A stretch of DNA of 29,474 nucleotides from DASQWP01 sp050697555 (GCA_050697555.1 JBOHAD010000028.1:1-29474); one strand, 5' to 3'; shown: positions 7,018 to 15,287, numbered from the stretch's first letter. Made by a program: numbers and translations. The notes: a model not told the origin generated them from the sequence alone.

Positions 7018-7400
7018 CCAAGTTCGCTGTCAAGACAGACAACGCTCCGGCGCCCTTCCAGGGGGCGCCCTACTCGCAGGGGATCGTCTTCGGCGACCTC
7101 GTCCTCGTCGCGGGACAGCTCGGGATCGATCCCGAGAGCGGGAACGTCGTCGAGGGCGGCATCGCCGAGCAGACCGAGCGCGTCATGCAGAACCTCGCCG
7201 CCATCCTGGAGGAAGCCGGCTCCGGCCTCGACAAGCTGCTGAAGACGTCCATCTTCCTCGTCGACCTCGGCGACTTCGCGGCCATGAACGAGGTCTACGC
7301 GAGCTATCTCGCCGAGCCCTATCCCGCCCGGGCGACGGTGCAGATCGCCGCGCTGCCCTCGGGCGCACGCGTCGAGATCGAGGCCATCGCGCATCGGTAG
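7014..7400 (+). CDS. ridA: RidA family reactive enamine/imine deaminase
   Basis: 128 residues, the standard YjgF/YER057c/UK114 size. APYSQGIVFGDLVLVAGQL, then TSIFLVDLGDFAAMNEVY, then YPARATVQIAALPSGARVEIEAIA match the family, including the active-site Arg of PARATV and the terminal Glu of VEIEAIA. RidA hydrolyses 2-aminoacrylate and other enamines made by PLP enzymes, in the cytosol as a trimer. The ATG overlaps the murA stop in ATGA, so it is translationally coupled to murA. No link to peptidoglycan synthesis is known. Confidence 0.95.
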   Translation: MTKFAVKTDNAPAPFQGAPYSQGIVFGDLVLVAGQLGIDPESGNVVEGGIAEQTERVMQNLAAILEEAGSGLDKLLKTSIFLVDLGDFAAMNEVYASYLAEPYPARATVQIAALPSGARVEIEAIAHR

Positions 7401-7429
7401 CCCCCAAAGGGATACCGAGGGCCGGGGTC

Positions 7430-7435
7430 TAACCT
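7430..7435 (+). promoter_or_regulatory. Leaderless -10 box TAACCT
   Basis: TAACCT ends 7 nt before GTG 7443, with no Shine-Dalgarno between, so transcription probably starts at or next to the start codon. Confidence 0.5.
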
Positions 7436-7442
7436 TCCTCCC

Positions 7443-9998
7443 GTGGACCTCATCGTCACGCATACGAACACCGACTTCGACGCGTTCGCGGCGATGCTGG
7501 CGGCCCGCCGGCTCTACCCCGGGGCGATCGTCGCGCTCTCGGGCTCGCTCAACCGCAACGTGCGCGAGTTCTACCGCCTGCACGCGGAGGAACTGGACGT
7601 CGTCGAACCGGGCCGGGTCGAGCCCGCCTCCGTCGCGCGCCTGATCGTCGTCGAGACGCTGCACCCCGAGCGCCTCGGCGAGTGGGAGCGTGTGGCGCGA
7701 GATCCGCACGTGGAGGTCGTCGCCTTCGACCATCACGGGGAGGAGCGGCCCGACTGGCTCCCGCCGGAAAACCTCGTCGTCTCGGAGGACGGCGCCCTGA
7801 CGACGACCATGGTGGGCATCCTCGCCGAGCGCGAGATCGAGCCGACACCCCTCGAGGCGACCGTGTTCGCGCTCGGGATCCACGAAGACACGGGCTCGCT
7901 CTCGTACGCGGGCGTGGGCCTGCGCGACGCCGAGGCGCTCGCCTGGTGCCTGCGCCACGGAGCCAGCCAGGAGATGGTCGCCCAGTACCTGCACTCGCCC
8001 CTCGCCGAGGGCGAGCGCGCGCTGCTCGACGCGCTCCTCGCCGCGCTCGAGACACATTCGGCGGGCGGCTTCGACGTGCTCTTCTCGGCGGTCGCTTGGC
8101 CGGAGTACGTCGAGGGCGTCTCCAATCTCGCGCACAAGATCGTCGATCTCACGGACGCGCGCGCGCTCGTCTGCCTCGTGGAGATGGAGGGGCGCGTCTT
8201 CTGTGTCGTGCGAACGCGCGTCGCCGAGCTCGACGCGGCGGCCATCGCAGCCGCGCTCGGCGGCGGCGGTCACGCGCAGGCCGCCTCGGCGGTCCACCGA
8301 GGGTCGCTCGAGGAGGCCAAGGAGCGGCTCCTCGACGCGCTCCCGACTGCGGTCCGGCGCCCCCTGACGGCGGGCGACATCATGTCGCGCCCTGCCCGCT
8401 TCATCGCTCCGGACGACACGGTCGCCCACGCGATGGTGCTCTGCCAGCGTCACCGCCAGAGCGGCATCCAAGTTGAGGAGGAGGGGCGGCTCGCCGGCCT
8501 CGTCACACGCGAAGACCTGGACGAGGCGATCAAGCACAACCTCTCGCACGCGCCCGTGAAGAGTGTCATGAGCTCGGAGGTCGTCACCTGCGCCGAGGAT
8601 GACCCGCTGCCCGAGGTCACGCGCCTGCTCACGACGACCAAGGCGGGCCGGGTGCCCGTGCTCCGCGGCGAGGCCGTCGTCGGCGTCGTCACCCGCAGCG
8701 ACCTGCTGCGGGCCCTGGGCGAGCCGATCGAGGAGGTGGCCGCGCCGCTGGGACCCGATCTCGCGGAGCGCCTGCTCGCCCTCCCGGGGCTCGAGCCGGT
8801 CTTCGAGGCCGCCCAGGCGGTGGGGGAGGGATTCGACGGGGTCTACCTCGTGGGGGGGGCCGTGCGCGACGTCCTGATGGGGGAGCCGACCTTCGACGTC
8901 GACGTGGCCGTCGAGGGCGACGGCATCGCCTTCGGGAACGCGCTGGCAGGCGCCCTCGGCGGTCGCGCCGTGCCGCACGACAAGTTCGGGACGGCGATCG
9001 TCCTCTACGAGGGCGGTCGCGTCGACGTCGCGACGGCGCGGACGGAGTTCTACGACTATCCCGGCGCGCTGCCGACCGTCGAGCAGGCCTCGATCCGCCA
9101 AGATCTCTATCGGCGCGACTTCACGATCAACGCTCTGGCCGTCTCCCTCAAAGGTGAGGACTTCGGCCGCCTGGTGGACTTCTTCGGCGGCCTGCGCGAT
9201 CTCGAGAGCGGCCTCGTCCGCGTCCTCCACAACCTCTCGTTCATCGACGACTCGACGCGGCTCTTCCGGGCGATCCGCTACGAGAACCGCTACGGCTTCC
9301 GCATGGACTCGCACACGCTCGGGCTGGCCCGCGCGTGCGTGGAGATGGGCCTCGTGGGCGAGCTCTCGTCCTCCCGGCTCCGCGACGAGCTCCAAGCGCT
9401 CCTCTCCGAGGCCGAGATCGGCGACTCGCTCCGCCGTCTCGCCGACCTCGGCGTCGATCGCGCGATCCACCCGCATCTCGCCGCCGGGGAGGAGGCGGCC
9501 GCTCTCGTGGAGGACGTCGACGCCCTCCGTCTCCGGTACGCGCCGGAGGCGCCCGCCTGGCGGACGCGGCTGGCCGTGCTCGCCCGGCGGCTGCCCCCGG
9601 ATGAGCTCGGCGACTGGTTCGAACGGCTCAAGCTTCGCCGGCGTGACGCGGAGCGCATCGCCGCCGCGGTGACGGTCGCTCCGCGACTGCGGGCGCGCGC
9701 GGCCGCCACCGAGGAGCCGGCCGCGCTCCGTGAGCTCGTGCGACCCTATGACCCCGACGGCGCCCTGCTCGCCCTCTCGGGGGCCGAGGAGCCTGCCCGG
9801 GGACGGCTCGTCCGCTACTTCGAGGAGCTCCGGCGCGTGCGCCTCGAGATCTCCGGCGGCGACCTCGCCGCGCTCGGCCTCTCGGAGTCGCCGCGCGTCG
9901 GCGCCGTCCTCGCCGAGCTGCTCCGGCGAAAGGTGAACGGAGAGCTCGACGGCCGCAGTGCCGAGCTCGAGGCCGCCAAAGAGCTGCTGGGACGCTAG
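7443..9998 (+). CDS. DHH phosphoesterase-CBS-tRNA nucleotidyltransferase fusion (CCA- or A-adding enzyme)
   Basis: 851 residues in three parts. Residues 1-300 are a DHH-DHHA1 phosphoesterase (THTNTDFDAFAA, FDHHGEE near 97, GGGGHAQAAS near 275). Residues 309-430 are two CBS domains (GDIMSRPARF, VKSVMSSEVVT, VVTRSDLLRALG). From about 465 comes a class II nucleotidyltransferase: LVGGAVRDVLMG, DVDVAVEGD with the catalytic Asp pair, YRRDFTINALA, then NLSFIDDSTRLFRAIRYENR and a helical tRNA-binding body. It builds or repairs the tRNA CCA end. The DHH-CBS-NTase order is known from A-adding enzymes of Aquifex, Thermotoga and Deltaproteobacteria. CBS domains bind adenosine nucleotides and may gate activity. 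A second CCA-type gene elsewhere would support A-adding only. Confidence 0.9.
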   Translation: MDLIVTHTNTDFDAFAAMLAARRLYPGAIVALSGSLNRNVREFYRLHAEELDVVEPGRVEPASVARLIVVETLHPERLGEWERVARDPHVEVVAFDHHGEERPDWLPPENLVVSEDGALTTTMVGILAEREIEPTPLEATVFALGIHEDTGSLSYAGVGLRDAEALAWCLRHGASQEMVAQYLHSPLAEGERALLDALLAALETHSAGGFDVLFSAVAWPEYVEGVSNLAHKIVDLTDARALVCLVEMEGRVFCVVRTRVAELDAAAIAAALGGGGHAQAASAVHRGSLEEAKERLLDALPTAVRRPLTAGDIMSRPARFIAPDDTVAHAMVLCQRHRQSGIQVEEEGRLAGLVTREDLDEAIKHNLSHAPVKSVMSSEVVTCAEDDPLPEVTRLLTTTKAGRVPVLRGEAVVGVVTRSDLLRALGEPIEEVAAPLGPDLAERLLALPGLEPVFEAAQAVGEGFDGVYLVGGAVRDVLMGEPTFDVDVAVEGDGIAFGNALAGALGGRAVPHDKFGTAIVLYEGGRVDVATARTEFYDYPGALPTVEQASIRQDLYRRDFTINALAVSLKGEDFGRLVDFFGGLRDLESGLVRVLHNLSFIDDSTRLFRAIRYENRYGFRMDSHTLGLARACVEMGLVGELSSSRLRDELQALLSEAEIGDSLRRLADLGVDRAIHPHLAAGEEAAALVEDVDALRLRYAPEAPAWRTRLAVLARRLPPDELGDWFERLKLRRRDAERIAAAVTVAPRLRARAAATEEPAALRELVRPYDPDGALLALSGAEEPARGRLVRYFEELRRVRLEISGGDLAALGLSESPRVGAVLAELLRRKVNGELDGRSAELEAAKELLGR

Positions 9999-10618
9999 TG
10001 GACCTCGAGACCTTCCTCTACCTGATCCCCTTCCTCGTCGTCAGCCTCGTGCTGCACGAGCTCGCCCATGCTCTCGTTGCCACGTGGCTCGGCGACCCGA
10101 CACCGCGCGACGACGGGCGGCTGACAGTCAACCCCGTCGTCCACCTCGACCCGCTCGGGACGCTCATGTTCGTGCTGACGGCGCTCGTGAGCGACTTCAT
10201 CTTCGGCTGGGCGAAGCCGGTGATGGTGCAACCGCGGCACTTCCGGCGCCCGCAGGTGGACATGGCGCTCGTCGCGGCGGCCGGGCCGGCGACCAACTTC
10301 GTCATCGCGCTCGTCTGCGTGGGCCTGCTGGTGCACGGCGACTTCACCGGAAGGACGTTCGACGTCCTCGTCCGCGCCTACCAGGTCAACATCGTGCTCG
10401 GGATCTTCAACCTCATCCCGATCCCGCCCCTCGACGGGTCGCGCATCGTCGGGGCGATCCTGCCCCAGGGTCTCTACGTGCGCTGGTCGCAGCTCGACCA
10501 GGTGGGCATGCTCGCGCTCTTCGGCCTCATCTTCGTCTTTAACGACCAGTTCTGGGAGGTCTTCGGCGAGGTGCTCAACCGCTCGACGGACTTCATGGTC
10601 AGAATCGTCGGCGGATGA
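9998..10618 (+). CDS. Site-2 protease family (M50) membrane metalloprotease
   Basis: 206 residues and several membrane helices. VVSLVLHELAHALVA is the HExxH zinc motif in the first helix and FNLIPIPPLDGSRIV carries the third ligand Asp in the NPxPPLDG motif. This is the short SpoIVFB/Rv-type M50 subgroup without a PDZ domain. It would cleave substrates inside the membrane; the target is unknown. GTG 9998 overlaps the previous stop by one base, and the stop overlaps the pgeF start, so it lies inside one operon. A second, PDZ-containing M50 (rseP) is at 22778. Confidence 0.9.
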   Translation: MDLETFLYLIPFLVVSLVLHELAHALVATWLGDPTPRDDGRLTVNPVVHLDPLGTLMFVLTALVSDFIFGWAKPVMVQPRHFRRPQVDMALVAAAGPATNFVIALVCVGLLVHGDFTGRTFDVLVRAYQVNIVLGIFNLIPIPPLDGSRIVGAILPQGLYVRWSQLDQVGMLALFGLIFVFNDQFWEVFGEVLNRSTDFMVRIVGG

Positions 10619-11334
10619 AGCTCTTCCCCTGGAAGGCCCCGGGCCCGTACCGCGTCGCCTTCTCGACCCGCCTGGGCGGCGTGAGCGAGGGTTCCTTCGA
10701 GTCGCTCAACCTCGGCATACTCACCTCCGACGAGCCCGACCGCGTCGTCGAGAACCGCCGCCGCCTCTGCGCAGCGGTCGAGGCCGACCCCGAGACGGCG
10801 ACGATGGCCTGGCAGGTGCACGGCGGCGACGTGACGGAGGCGAAGCCCCACGGAATCCTGGAGCGAACCGTCTTCGAGCGCTGCGACGGGCTCTGGAGCG
10901 ACCGGCCGCGGCAGGCGATGGTGCTCCTGACGGCCGACTGCCTGCCCGTCGCGCTCGCGCGCGCGAACGGCAGGCCCGGTCTCGCCGTCCTCCACGTGGG
11001 CTGGAAGGGCCTCCTCGCGGGGATCGCCGGCGCAGGCGTCGAGGCCCTGGGCGGAGGCCCACTCGCGGCAGCGATCGGCCCGGGCATCGGGCCGTGTTGC
11101 TACGAGGTGGGGGAGGAGGTCGCCGCGCCCTACCGCGAGCGCTTCGGCGGGGACGTCCTCCGGGGGCGCAACCTCGACCTCGGCGGGGCGACCGAGCGGG
11201 CCCTGCGCGACGCCGGCGTCGAGTCGGTCGAGCGCAGCGGGCACTGCACGGCGTGCGACCCGGAGCTCTTCTTCTCGCACCGCCGCGACCGCGGCATCAC
11301 CGGCCGGCAGGGAGTCGTTGCCCTTATCGACTGA
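10615..11334 (+). CDS. pgeF: Purine nucleoside phosphorylase/laccase-domain protein YfiH (PgeF)
   Basis: 239 residues. FSTRLGGVSEGSFESLNLG at the N-terminus, WQVHGG, LLTADCLPVAL, VLHVGWKGLLAG and AIGPGIGPCCYEVGEEV are the YfiH motifs, with the zinc ligands His (WQVHGG), Cys (ADCLP) and His (VLHVGWKG). Members show purine nucleoside phosphorylase/adenosine deaminase activity and have been linked to peptidoglycan editing. In actinobacteria and firmicutes the gene lies between ftsZ and sepF with yggS, as here except that ftsZ is not adjacent. ATG 10615 overlaps the upstream stop by 4 nt. Confidence 0.92.
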   Translation: MKLFPWKAPGPYRVAFSTRLGGVSEGSFESLNLGILTSDEPDRVVENRRRLCAAVEADPETATMAWQVHGGDVTEAKPHGILERTVFERCDGLWSDRPRQAMVLLTADCLPVALARANGRPGLAVLHVGWKGLLAGIAGAGVEALGGGPLAAAIGPGIGPCCYEVGEEVAAPYRERFGGDVLRGRNLDLGGATERALRDAGVESVERSGHCTACDPELFFSHRRDRGITGRQGVVALID

Positions 11335-11929
11335 GGGCGTGCGTGCCGGCCTCCAGCGCGTGCGCGGCGAGGTCGGCCCCGATGCGACGATCGTCGTGGC
11401 GACGAAATACGTCTCCCTGGAGGAGATGGCCGTTCTCGCAGATGCCGGCGTCGAGGTGGTGGGTGAGAACCGCGCTCAGGACCTCGCGGATAAGCACGCC
11501 CGCTACGGGGAGCGCTTTCGCTGGCACTTCATCGGCCATCTCCAGTCTCGCAAGGCGAAGGAGGTGTCGAGCCTCTGCGAGCTCTGCCACTCGCTGGCGA
11601 GCTCGTCCGCGGCCAGGCGGCTCACGATCCCTGCCCTCGTCGAGGTCAACCTCTCGGGCGAGGACTCCAAGTCCGGTGTCCCGAAGGCGGAGCTCCGCGC
11701 CTTCCTCGCCGAGGCGCGCGAGCTGGGCGTCGACGTGCGCGGGCTGATGACGATGCCGCCGCTCGCGGACGACCCCGAGCGCTCGCGGCCGTTCTTCCGA
11801 CAGCTCCGCGAGCTCGCGGGCGAGCACGGCCTCGCCGAGCTCTCCATGGGCACGTCGCAGGACTACCGCGTCGCCGCCGAGGAGGGCGCGACGCTCATCC
11901 GGGTCGGCTCCGTAGTCTTCGGGCGCTAG
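11318..11929 (+). CDS. yggS: YggS family PLP homeostasis protein
   Basis: 203 residues, slightly short for the family. VVATKYVSLEEM holds the PLP Lys, GENRAQD, FIGHLQSRKAKEV, VEVNLSGEDSKSG, RGLMTMPP and LSMGTSQDYRVAAEEG follow in family order. The fold is a TIM barrel like alanine racemase; it binds PLP and buffers it without known catalysis. The TTG start at 11318 overlaps the pgeF end by 17 nt; GTG 11339 is an alternative. The region between HSLAS and RLTIPALVEVN is shorter than in most homologues. The final TAG forms the first three bases of the sepF -10 box. Confidence 0.92.
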   Translation: MPLSTEGVRAGLQRVRGEVGPDATIVVATKYVSLEEMAVLADAGVEVVGENRAQDLADKHARYGERFRWHFIGHLQSRKAKEVSSLCELCHSLASSSAARRLTIPALVEVNLSGEDSKSGVPKAELRAFLAEARELGVDVRGLMTMPPLADDPERSRPFFRQLRELAGEHGLAELSMGTSQDYRVAAEEGATLIRVGSVVFGR

Positions 11930-11932
11930 ACT
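11927..11932 (+). promoter_or_regulatory. -10 box TAGACT for sepF
   Basis: TAGACT overlaps the yggS stop and lies 13 nt before sepF ATG 11946, which would give a leader of about 6 nt. The same hexamer precedes ispG. Confidence 0.5.
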
Positions 11933-11945
11933 CTGCGGGCGGCAA

Positions 11946-12497
11946 ATGGGAGTGGGAACCGTCTGGAGCCGTGCCCTCGTCTACTTCGGCATCGTCGAGG
12001 AGGACGAATACTGGGACGAAGAGGCCTATGCCGCCGAGGAGGAGCTCGAGCGGACGTACGAGCGCGACCGCCAGAACGTCCGTCGGCTGAACCCTCGCCG
12101 GCGCGAGCGCGAGGAGTTCGAGGACTGGTCCGAGCCCGAGGACGCGGTCCCCGGGGCCCAAACGGCGGTCCTGCGCCCCCGCAGCGGCCGCCGGCCTCTC
12201 GAGGCCGTTGCGTCGGCGTCCGTGCGCGTCCATCTCGTCGTCCCGCGCAGCTTCAACGACGCGCAGTCGATCGCGGACAAGTTCAAGGAGTCAGTGCCCG
12301 TGATCGTCAACCTCCAGGGCACGGACGCCGAGCTCTCGAAGCGCCTCATCGACTTCTCGAGCGGTCTCACCTACGCGCTCAACGGGAGCATGCAGCGAGT
12401 CGCTGACAAGGTCTTCCTGCTGACGCCGCGAAACGTCGAGGTCTCGGCCGAAGAGCGAGCCCGCCTCATCGACCGCGGCTTCTTCAACCAGGCTTAG
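11946..12497 (+). CDS. sepF: Cell division protein SepF
   Basis: 183 residues. The N-terminal part carries a hydrophobic amphipathic start (VGTVWSRALVYFGIV, the usual membrane-binding helix) and then a long acidic/basic linker (residues 18-85). The C-terminal beta-alpha domain (VHLVVPRSFNDAQSIADKF, PVIVNLQG, RLIDFSSGLTYAL, VADKVFLLTPRNVEV) is the FtsZ-binding core. SepF anchors FtsZ to the membrane and sets septum thickness, and it is the main anchor in actinobacteria, which lack FtsA. It sits between yggS and yggT as usual. Confidence 0.95.
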   Translation: MGVGTVWSRALVYFGIVEEDEYWDEEAYAAEEELERTYERDRQNVRRLNPRRREREEFEDWSEPEDAVPGAQTAVLRPRSGRRPLEAVASASVRVHLVVPRSFNDAQSIADKFKESVPVIVNLQGTDAELSKRLIDFSSGLTYALNGSMQRVADKVFLLTPRNVEVSAEERARLIDRGFFNQA

Positions 12498-12529
12498 CGA
12501 TTCGCGACCGCTCCGACCGCGCGGCAGGT

Positions 12530-12535
12530 TAGGTT
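12530..12535 (+). promoter_or_regulatory. Leaderless -10 box TAGGTT
   Basis: TAGGTT is followed after 8 nt by yggT ATG 12544; no Shine-Dalgarno is visible. Confidence 0.45.
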
Positions 12536-12543
12536 TCCGCGGG

Positions 12544-12843
12544 ATGCCGCTCGCCGCCGCCGTCGACACCCTGCGCGACTTCGTCTACGTCCTCTACCTC
12601 GTCTACCTCATCTGCATCATCGCGTACATCATCACGTCCTGGATCCCGCTGCCCTACAACGTCACCCTGAACCGGATCCAGCGCTTCCTCTACGACGTGG
12701 TCGACCCGTACCTGCGGATCTTCCGCCGCTTCATCCCGCAGCTCAACCTGGGCGGACTCGGCCTCGACCTCTCCCCGATCATCGGCATCATCGTCCTCAC
12801 GATCGTGCACCGGCTCGTCCAGGCCGGGCTTGGCTCCATCTAG
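12544..12843 (+). CDS. yggT: YggT family membrane protein
   Basis: 99 residues with two membrane helices (FVYVLYLVYLICIIAYIITS and the helix around LDLSPIIGIIVLTIVHRLV), separated by the conserved YDVVDPYLRIFRRFIPQ loop. This is a full YggT domain (DUF of CCB3/YggT type). Members cluster with sepF and divIVA and affect nucleoid or division organisation and osmotic shock response, but the molecular role is not known. It lies 46 nt after sepF with its own -10 box. Confidence 0.93.
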   Translation: MPLAAAVDTLRDFVYVLYLVYLICIIAYIITSWIPLPYNVTLNRIQRFLYDVVDPYLRIFRRFIPQLNLGGLGLDLSPIIGIIVLTIVHRLVQAGLGSI

Positions 12844-12907
12844 CGTCCCCGTCTAGAGGGGCCGGGCCGCAGGAGTCCGGGAGCCCTCGGCGAAGGTCTC
12901 CCGCGGA

Positions 12908-13384
12908 ATGTCGCTTACACCCGTCGAGATCCGCCACGTGCGGCTCGGCCGGCGCCCGCTCGGCTACGACCGGGGGACGACCGACCGTCTGCTCGCCGAT
13001 GTCGCCGCGAGCTTCGAGGACGTCTGGCGCGAGCGCGCCGACCTCCGCGACGAGGTCGAGCGGCTCGAGTCGGAGCTCCACCGCCAGCGAGAGGTGGAGG
13101 AGGCGCTCCGCAACACGCTCCTCTCCGCCGAGCGGCTGGCCGACGAGCTGCGGGCGCGAGCCCACCGCGAGGCCGACCTGATCGTCGAGGAGGCGCGCGT
13201 GAAGGCGCGCGAGATCGCTGGCGGCGCCGAGGCGGAGTGCGAGCGAGTCCGTGGCGAGATCCGCCGTCTGCGGTCGGTCGAGAGCGACGTCCGCTCCCGG
13301 TATCGGGCCTTCCTCGCGGCCGCTCTCGACCGCCTCGAAGGCGACACCGAAGACCCGCGCGGACAGGACCACCAGGCCGCCTGA
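12908..13384 (+). CDS. DivIVA-like coiled-coil protein
   Basis: 158 residues. LTPVEIRHVRLGRRPLGYD is the N-terminal DivIVA/Wag31 lipid-binding segment, followed by DRLLADVAASFEDVWRERAD and a long charged coiled coil up to about residue 140 (heptad-like Leu, Glu, Arg). DivIVA proteins recognise curved membrane at poles and septa and recruit growth machinery. It is shorter than Wag31, with one coiled coil only, so it may be an accessory paralogue. It follows yggT by 64 nt. No TANNNT box is obvious near ATG 12908. Confidence 0.85.
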   Translation: MSLTPVEIRHVRLGRRPLGYDRGTTDRLLADVAASFEDVWRERADLRDEVERLESELHRQREVEEALRNTLLSAERLADELRARAHREADLIVEEARVKAREIAGGAEAECERVRGEIRRLRSVESDVRSRYRAFLAAALDRLEGDTEDPRGQDHQAA

Positions 13385-13414
13385 ACCACCCGCGGGGCGC
13401 CGAAGACCCCCGGA

Positions 13415-13420
13415 TATACT
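13415..13420 (+). promoter_or_regulatory. Leaderless -10 box TATACT
   Basis: TATACT is followed after exactly 6 nt by GTG 13427. It is one of the clearest leaderless starts in the window. Confidence 0.6.
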
Positions 13421-13426
13421 CGCCAG

Positions 13427-13783
13427 GTGAACACGGAGCGCTTCCGGCAGATGCTGACGGAGGAACGCGCGCGCGTCTCCAACGCCGTCGACCATCTGCA
13501 CGAGTCCAACTCGGGCTCGCTCGAGGACGAGACCGAGGAAGAGACCTACGACAACCACCTCGCGGACTCCGCGACGGCGACGCTGAACCGGGAGATCGAC
13601 TACACGCTCGAGGAGAACTCCGAGCACGTGCTGAGCTCGATCGACGAGGCGCTCCTGCGAATCGAGAACGGGACCTACGGGATCTGCGTGCGCTGCGGCA
13701 GTCCCATCGCCGAGGAGCGTCTCGAGGCGATCCCGTACGCGACCAGGTGCATCGACTGCCAGCGTCTCGCCGAGAGGGGTTAG
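13427..13783 (+). CDS. DksA/TraR-type zinc-finger protein
   Basis: 118 residues. The N-terminal half is a helical coiled coil with acidic residues (DETEEETYDNHLADSATATL); the C-terminal half is a C4 zinc finger (CVRCGSPI ... TRCIDCQRLAE). DksA-type proteins enter the RNA polymerase secondary channel and alter initiation, in some groups with ppGpp. Actinobacteria have similar DksA-like (RbpA-unrelated) proteins whose role is less clear. The placement directly before lspA is common in this phylum. Whether it truly acts on polymerase is inferred from the family. Confidence 0.88.
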   Translation: MNTERFRQMLTEERARVSNAVDHLHESNSGSLEDETEEETYDNHLADSATATLNREIDYTLEENSEHVLSSIDEALLRIENGTYGICVRCGSPIAEERLEAIPYATRCIDCQRLAERG

Positions 13784-13851
13784 TCAGTTCCTCAACGAGG
13801 CTGATCGACGTCCGCGTCGGATCGGCCACGGACGGGCGCATCCCGATCTCG

Positions 13852-14361
13852 ATGGTGGAGCGGTCGCTCTCGGCCGGCCCCTTCCACTGGCTGGCCCTGC
13901 TCGCCGTCGCCTTCGCGGCCATCCTGGCCGACCAGATCACGAAGGGAATCGTCGCGAGCCAGCTCGAGTTGGGTGAGTCGGTCCACGTCGTCGGGGCCCT
14001 CTCGATCCGGCACGTGCACAACCCGGGGATCGCGTTCGGCCTCTTCTCGAGCTGGGCGACCGCGGTGACGATCCTGACCGCCTGCGCGATCGCCTGGATG
14101 GTCTTCTACTTCGCCCGCTCGGGCGCGCGCCATCCGGTGCTGCCCGTGGCGCTCGGCCTCCTCATCGGCGGCAGTCTCGCCAACCTGATCGACCGGATCC
14201 GCCTCGGGCACGTCACCGACTTCCTCGACCTCCGCTTCTGGCCGGCCTTCAACCTCGCCGACACCTTCATCGTCGTCGGCGTCGGCATCCTCCTCGCCGC
14301 GCTCGTCTCGGCCGAGCGCCAGCCGCGCGTCCGGCGGACGGCGCCGAAGACGACCGGCTGA
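13852..14361 (+). CDS. lspA: Lipoprotein signal peptidase (signal peptidase II)
   Basis: About 169 residues with four membrane helices. ILADQITKGIV carries the conserved first Asp, VHNPGIAFGLF the Asn-Gly-Phe motif, and the catalytic Asp pair lies in ANLIDRIRLGHVTDFLD and FNLADTFIVVG. It removes signal peptides from diacylated prolipoproteins in the membrane. I chose ATG 13852; the adjacent GTG 13855 is an equal choice, and the upstream frame has no family similarity. It overlaps rluD by one base. Confidence 0.93.
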   Translation: MVERSLSAGPFHWLALLAVAFAAILADQITKGIVASQLELGESVHVVGALSIRHVHNPGIAFGLFSSWATAVTILTACAIAWMVFYFARSGARHPVLPVALGLLIGGSLANLIDRIRLGHVTDFLDLRFWPAFNLADTFIVVGVGILLAALVSAERQPRVRRTAPKTTG

Positions 14362-15287
14362 TGGCCGACGCCGTCCGGGTCGTCGTGCCGCAGGAGGCGG
14401 CCGGCGAACGCCTCGACCGCTTCCTCGCCGGCCTGCCGGCCGTGGGCTCGCGGGCCGCCGCCGAGCGGCTGCTCGCCGAGGGCCGCGTGCGTATGGAGGG
14501 CGCGCGAGCACGGCCGAAGAGCCAGCGTCTCGCGGGCGGCGAGGAGCTCGAGCTCGACCTGCCGGAGGGCCGCCCGAGCCGCCTCGAGCCCGAGACGGTC
14601 GAGGGCCTGCGCGTGGCTTGGGAGGACGAGCACCTGCTCGTCGTCGACAAGCCCGCCGGTGTCGCGGTGCATCCCTCGGCCGGACACGCGGGCGGGACGC
14701 TCGTGCACGGACTCCTCGCTCACTCGATCGAAGGCGGCGACGAGCCGGAGCGCCCGGGCATCGTCCATCGGCTCGACCGGGACACGTCCGGGCTCCTGGT
14801 CGTCGCCCGCTCGGACGAGGCGCATCGGCGCCTCCAGCGCCTGCTCCGCCGGCGGGAGCTCGTCCGCGAGTACCTGGCGCTCGTGCGCGGACGGCCCCAC
14901 TCGCGAAGCGGGCGGATCGAGGCGGCGATCGGGCGCGACCGGCACGACCCCACTCGCGTCTCGCTCGACACGGATGCGCCGCGGGATGCGGTCACTCATT
15001 TCGAGCTCGCCGAGCTCCTCCGCCGGCACGCGCTTCTCCGCGTCCGGCTCGAGACCGGGCGCACGCACCAGATCCGCGTCCACCTGGCCGCGATCGAGCT
15101 TCCGGTCGCGGGAGACCCCGTCTACGGCGTCCCGGGCGACCTGGGTCTCGGGCGCCAGTTCCTCCACGCTGCCCGCTTGACCTTCTCGCACCCGCTGAGC
15201 GGGAGCCCCGTCGACGTCGAGTCGGACCTGCCGCCGGACCTCGCCCGGGCACTGGAGGTCGCTCGAACAACGGACGGCCCTGCGTAG
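14361..15287 (+). CDS. rluD: RluA/RluD family 23S rRNA pseudouridine synthase
   Basis: 308 residues. An S4 RNA-binding domain (RLDRFLAGLPAVGSRAAAERL to about residue 70) is followed by the catalytic domain: LLVVDKPAGVAVHPS, GIVHRLDRDTSGLLVVAR with the catalytic Asp, REYLALVRG, ETGRTHQIRVHLA and ARLTFSHP. It isomerises uridines to pseudouridine, in RluD in helix 69 of 23S rRNA. The exact site is inferred from the S4-containing subfamily. ATG overlaps the lspA stop (TGATG arrangement), the usual lspA-rluD pair. Confidence 0.93.
   Translation: MADAVRVVVPQEAAGERLDRFLAGLPAVGSRAAAERLLAEGRVRMEGARARPKSQRLAGGEELELDLPEGRPSRLEPETVEGLRVAWEDEHLLVVDKPAGVAVHPSAGHAGGTLVHGLLAHSIEGGDEPERPGIVHRLDRDTSGLLVVARSDEAHRRLQRLLRRRELVREYLALVRGRPHSRSGRIEAAIGRDRHDPTRVSLDTDAPRDAVTHFELAELLRRHALLRVRLETGRTHQIRVHLAAIELPVAGDPVYGVPGDLGLGRQFLHAARLTFSHPLSGSPVDVESDLPPDLARALEVARTTDGPA

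Noticed and set aside
6837..9476. 879-codon open frame on the minus strand
   Set aside because: Antisense shadow of the end of murA, ridA and the DHH-CBS-nucleotidyltransferase gene; no motif.
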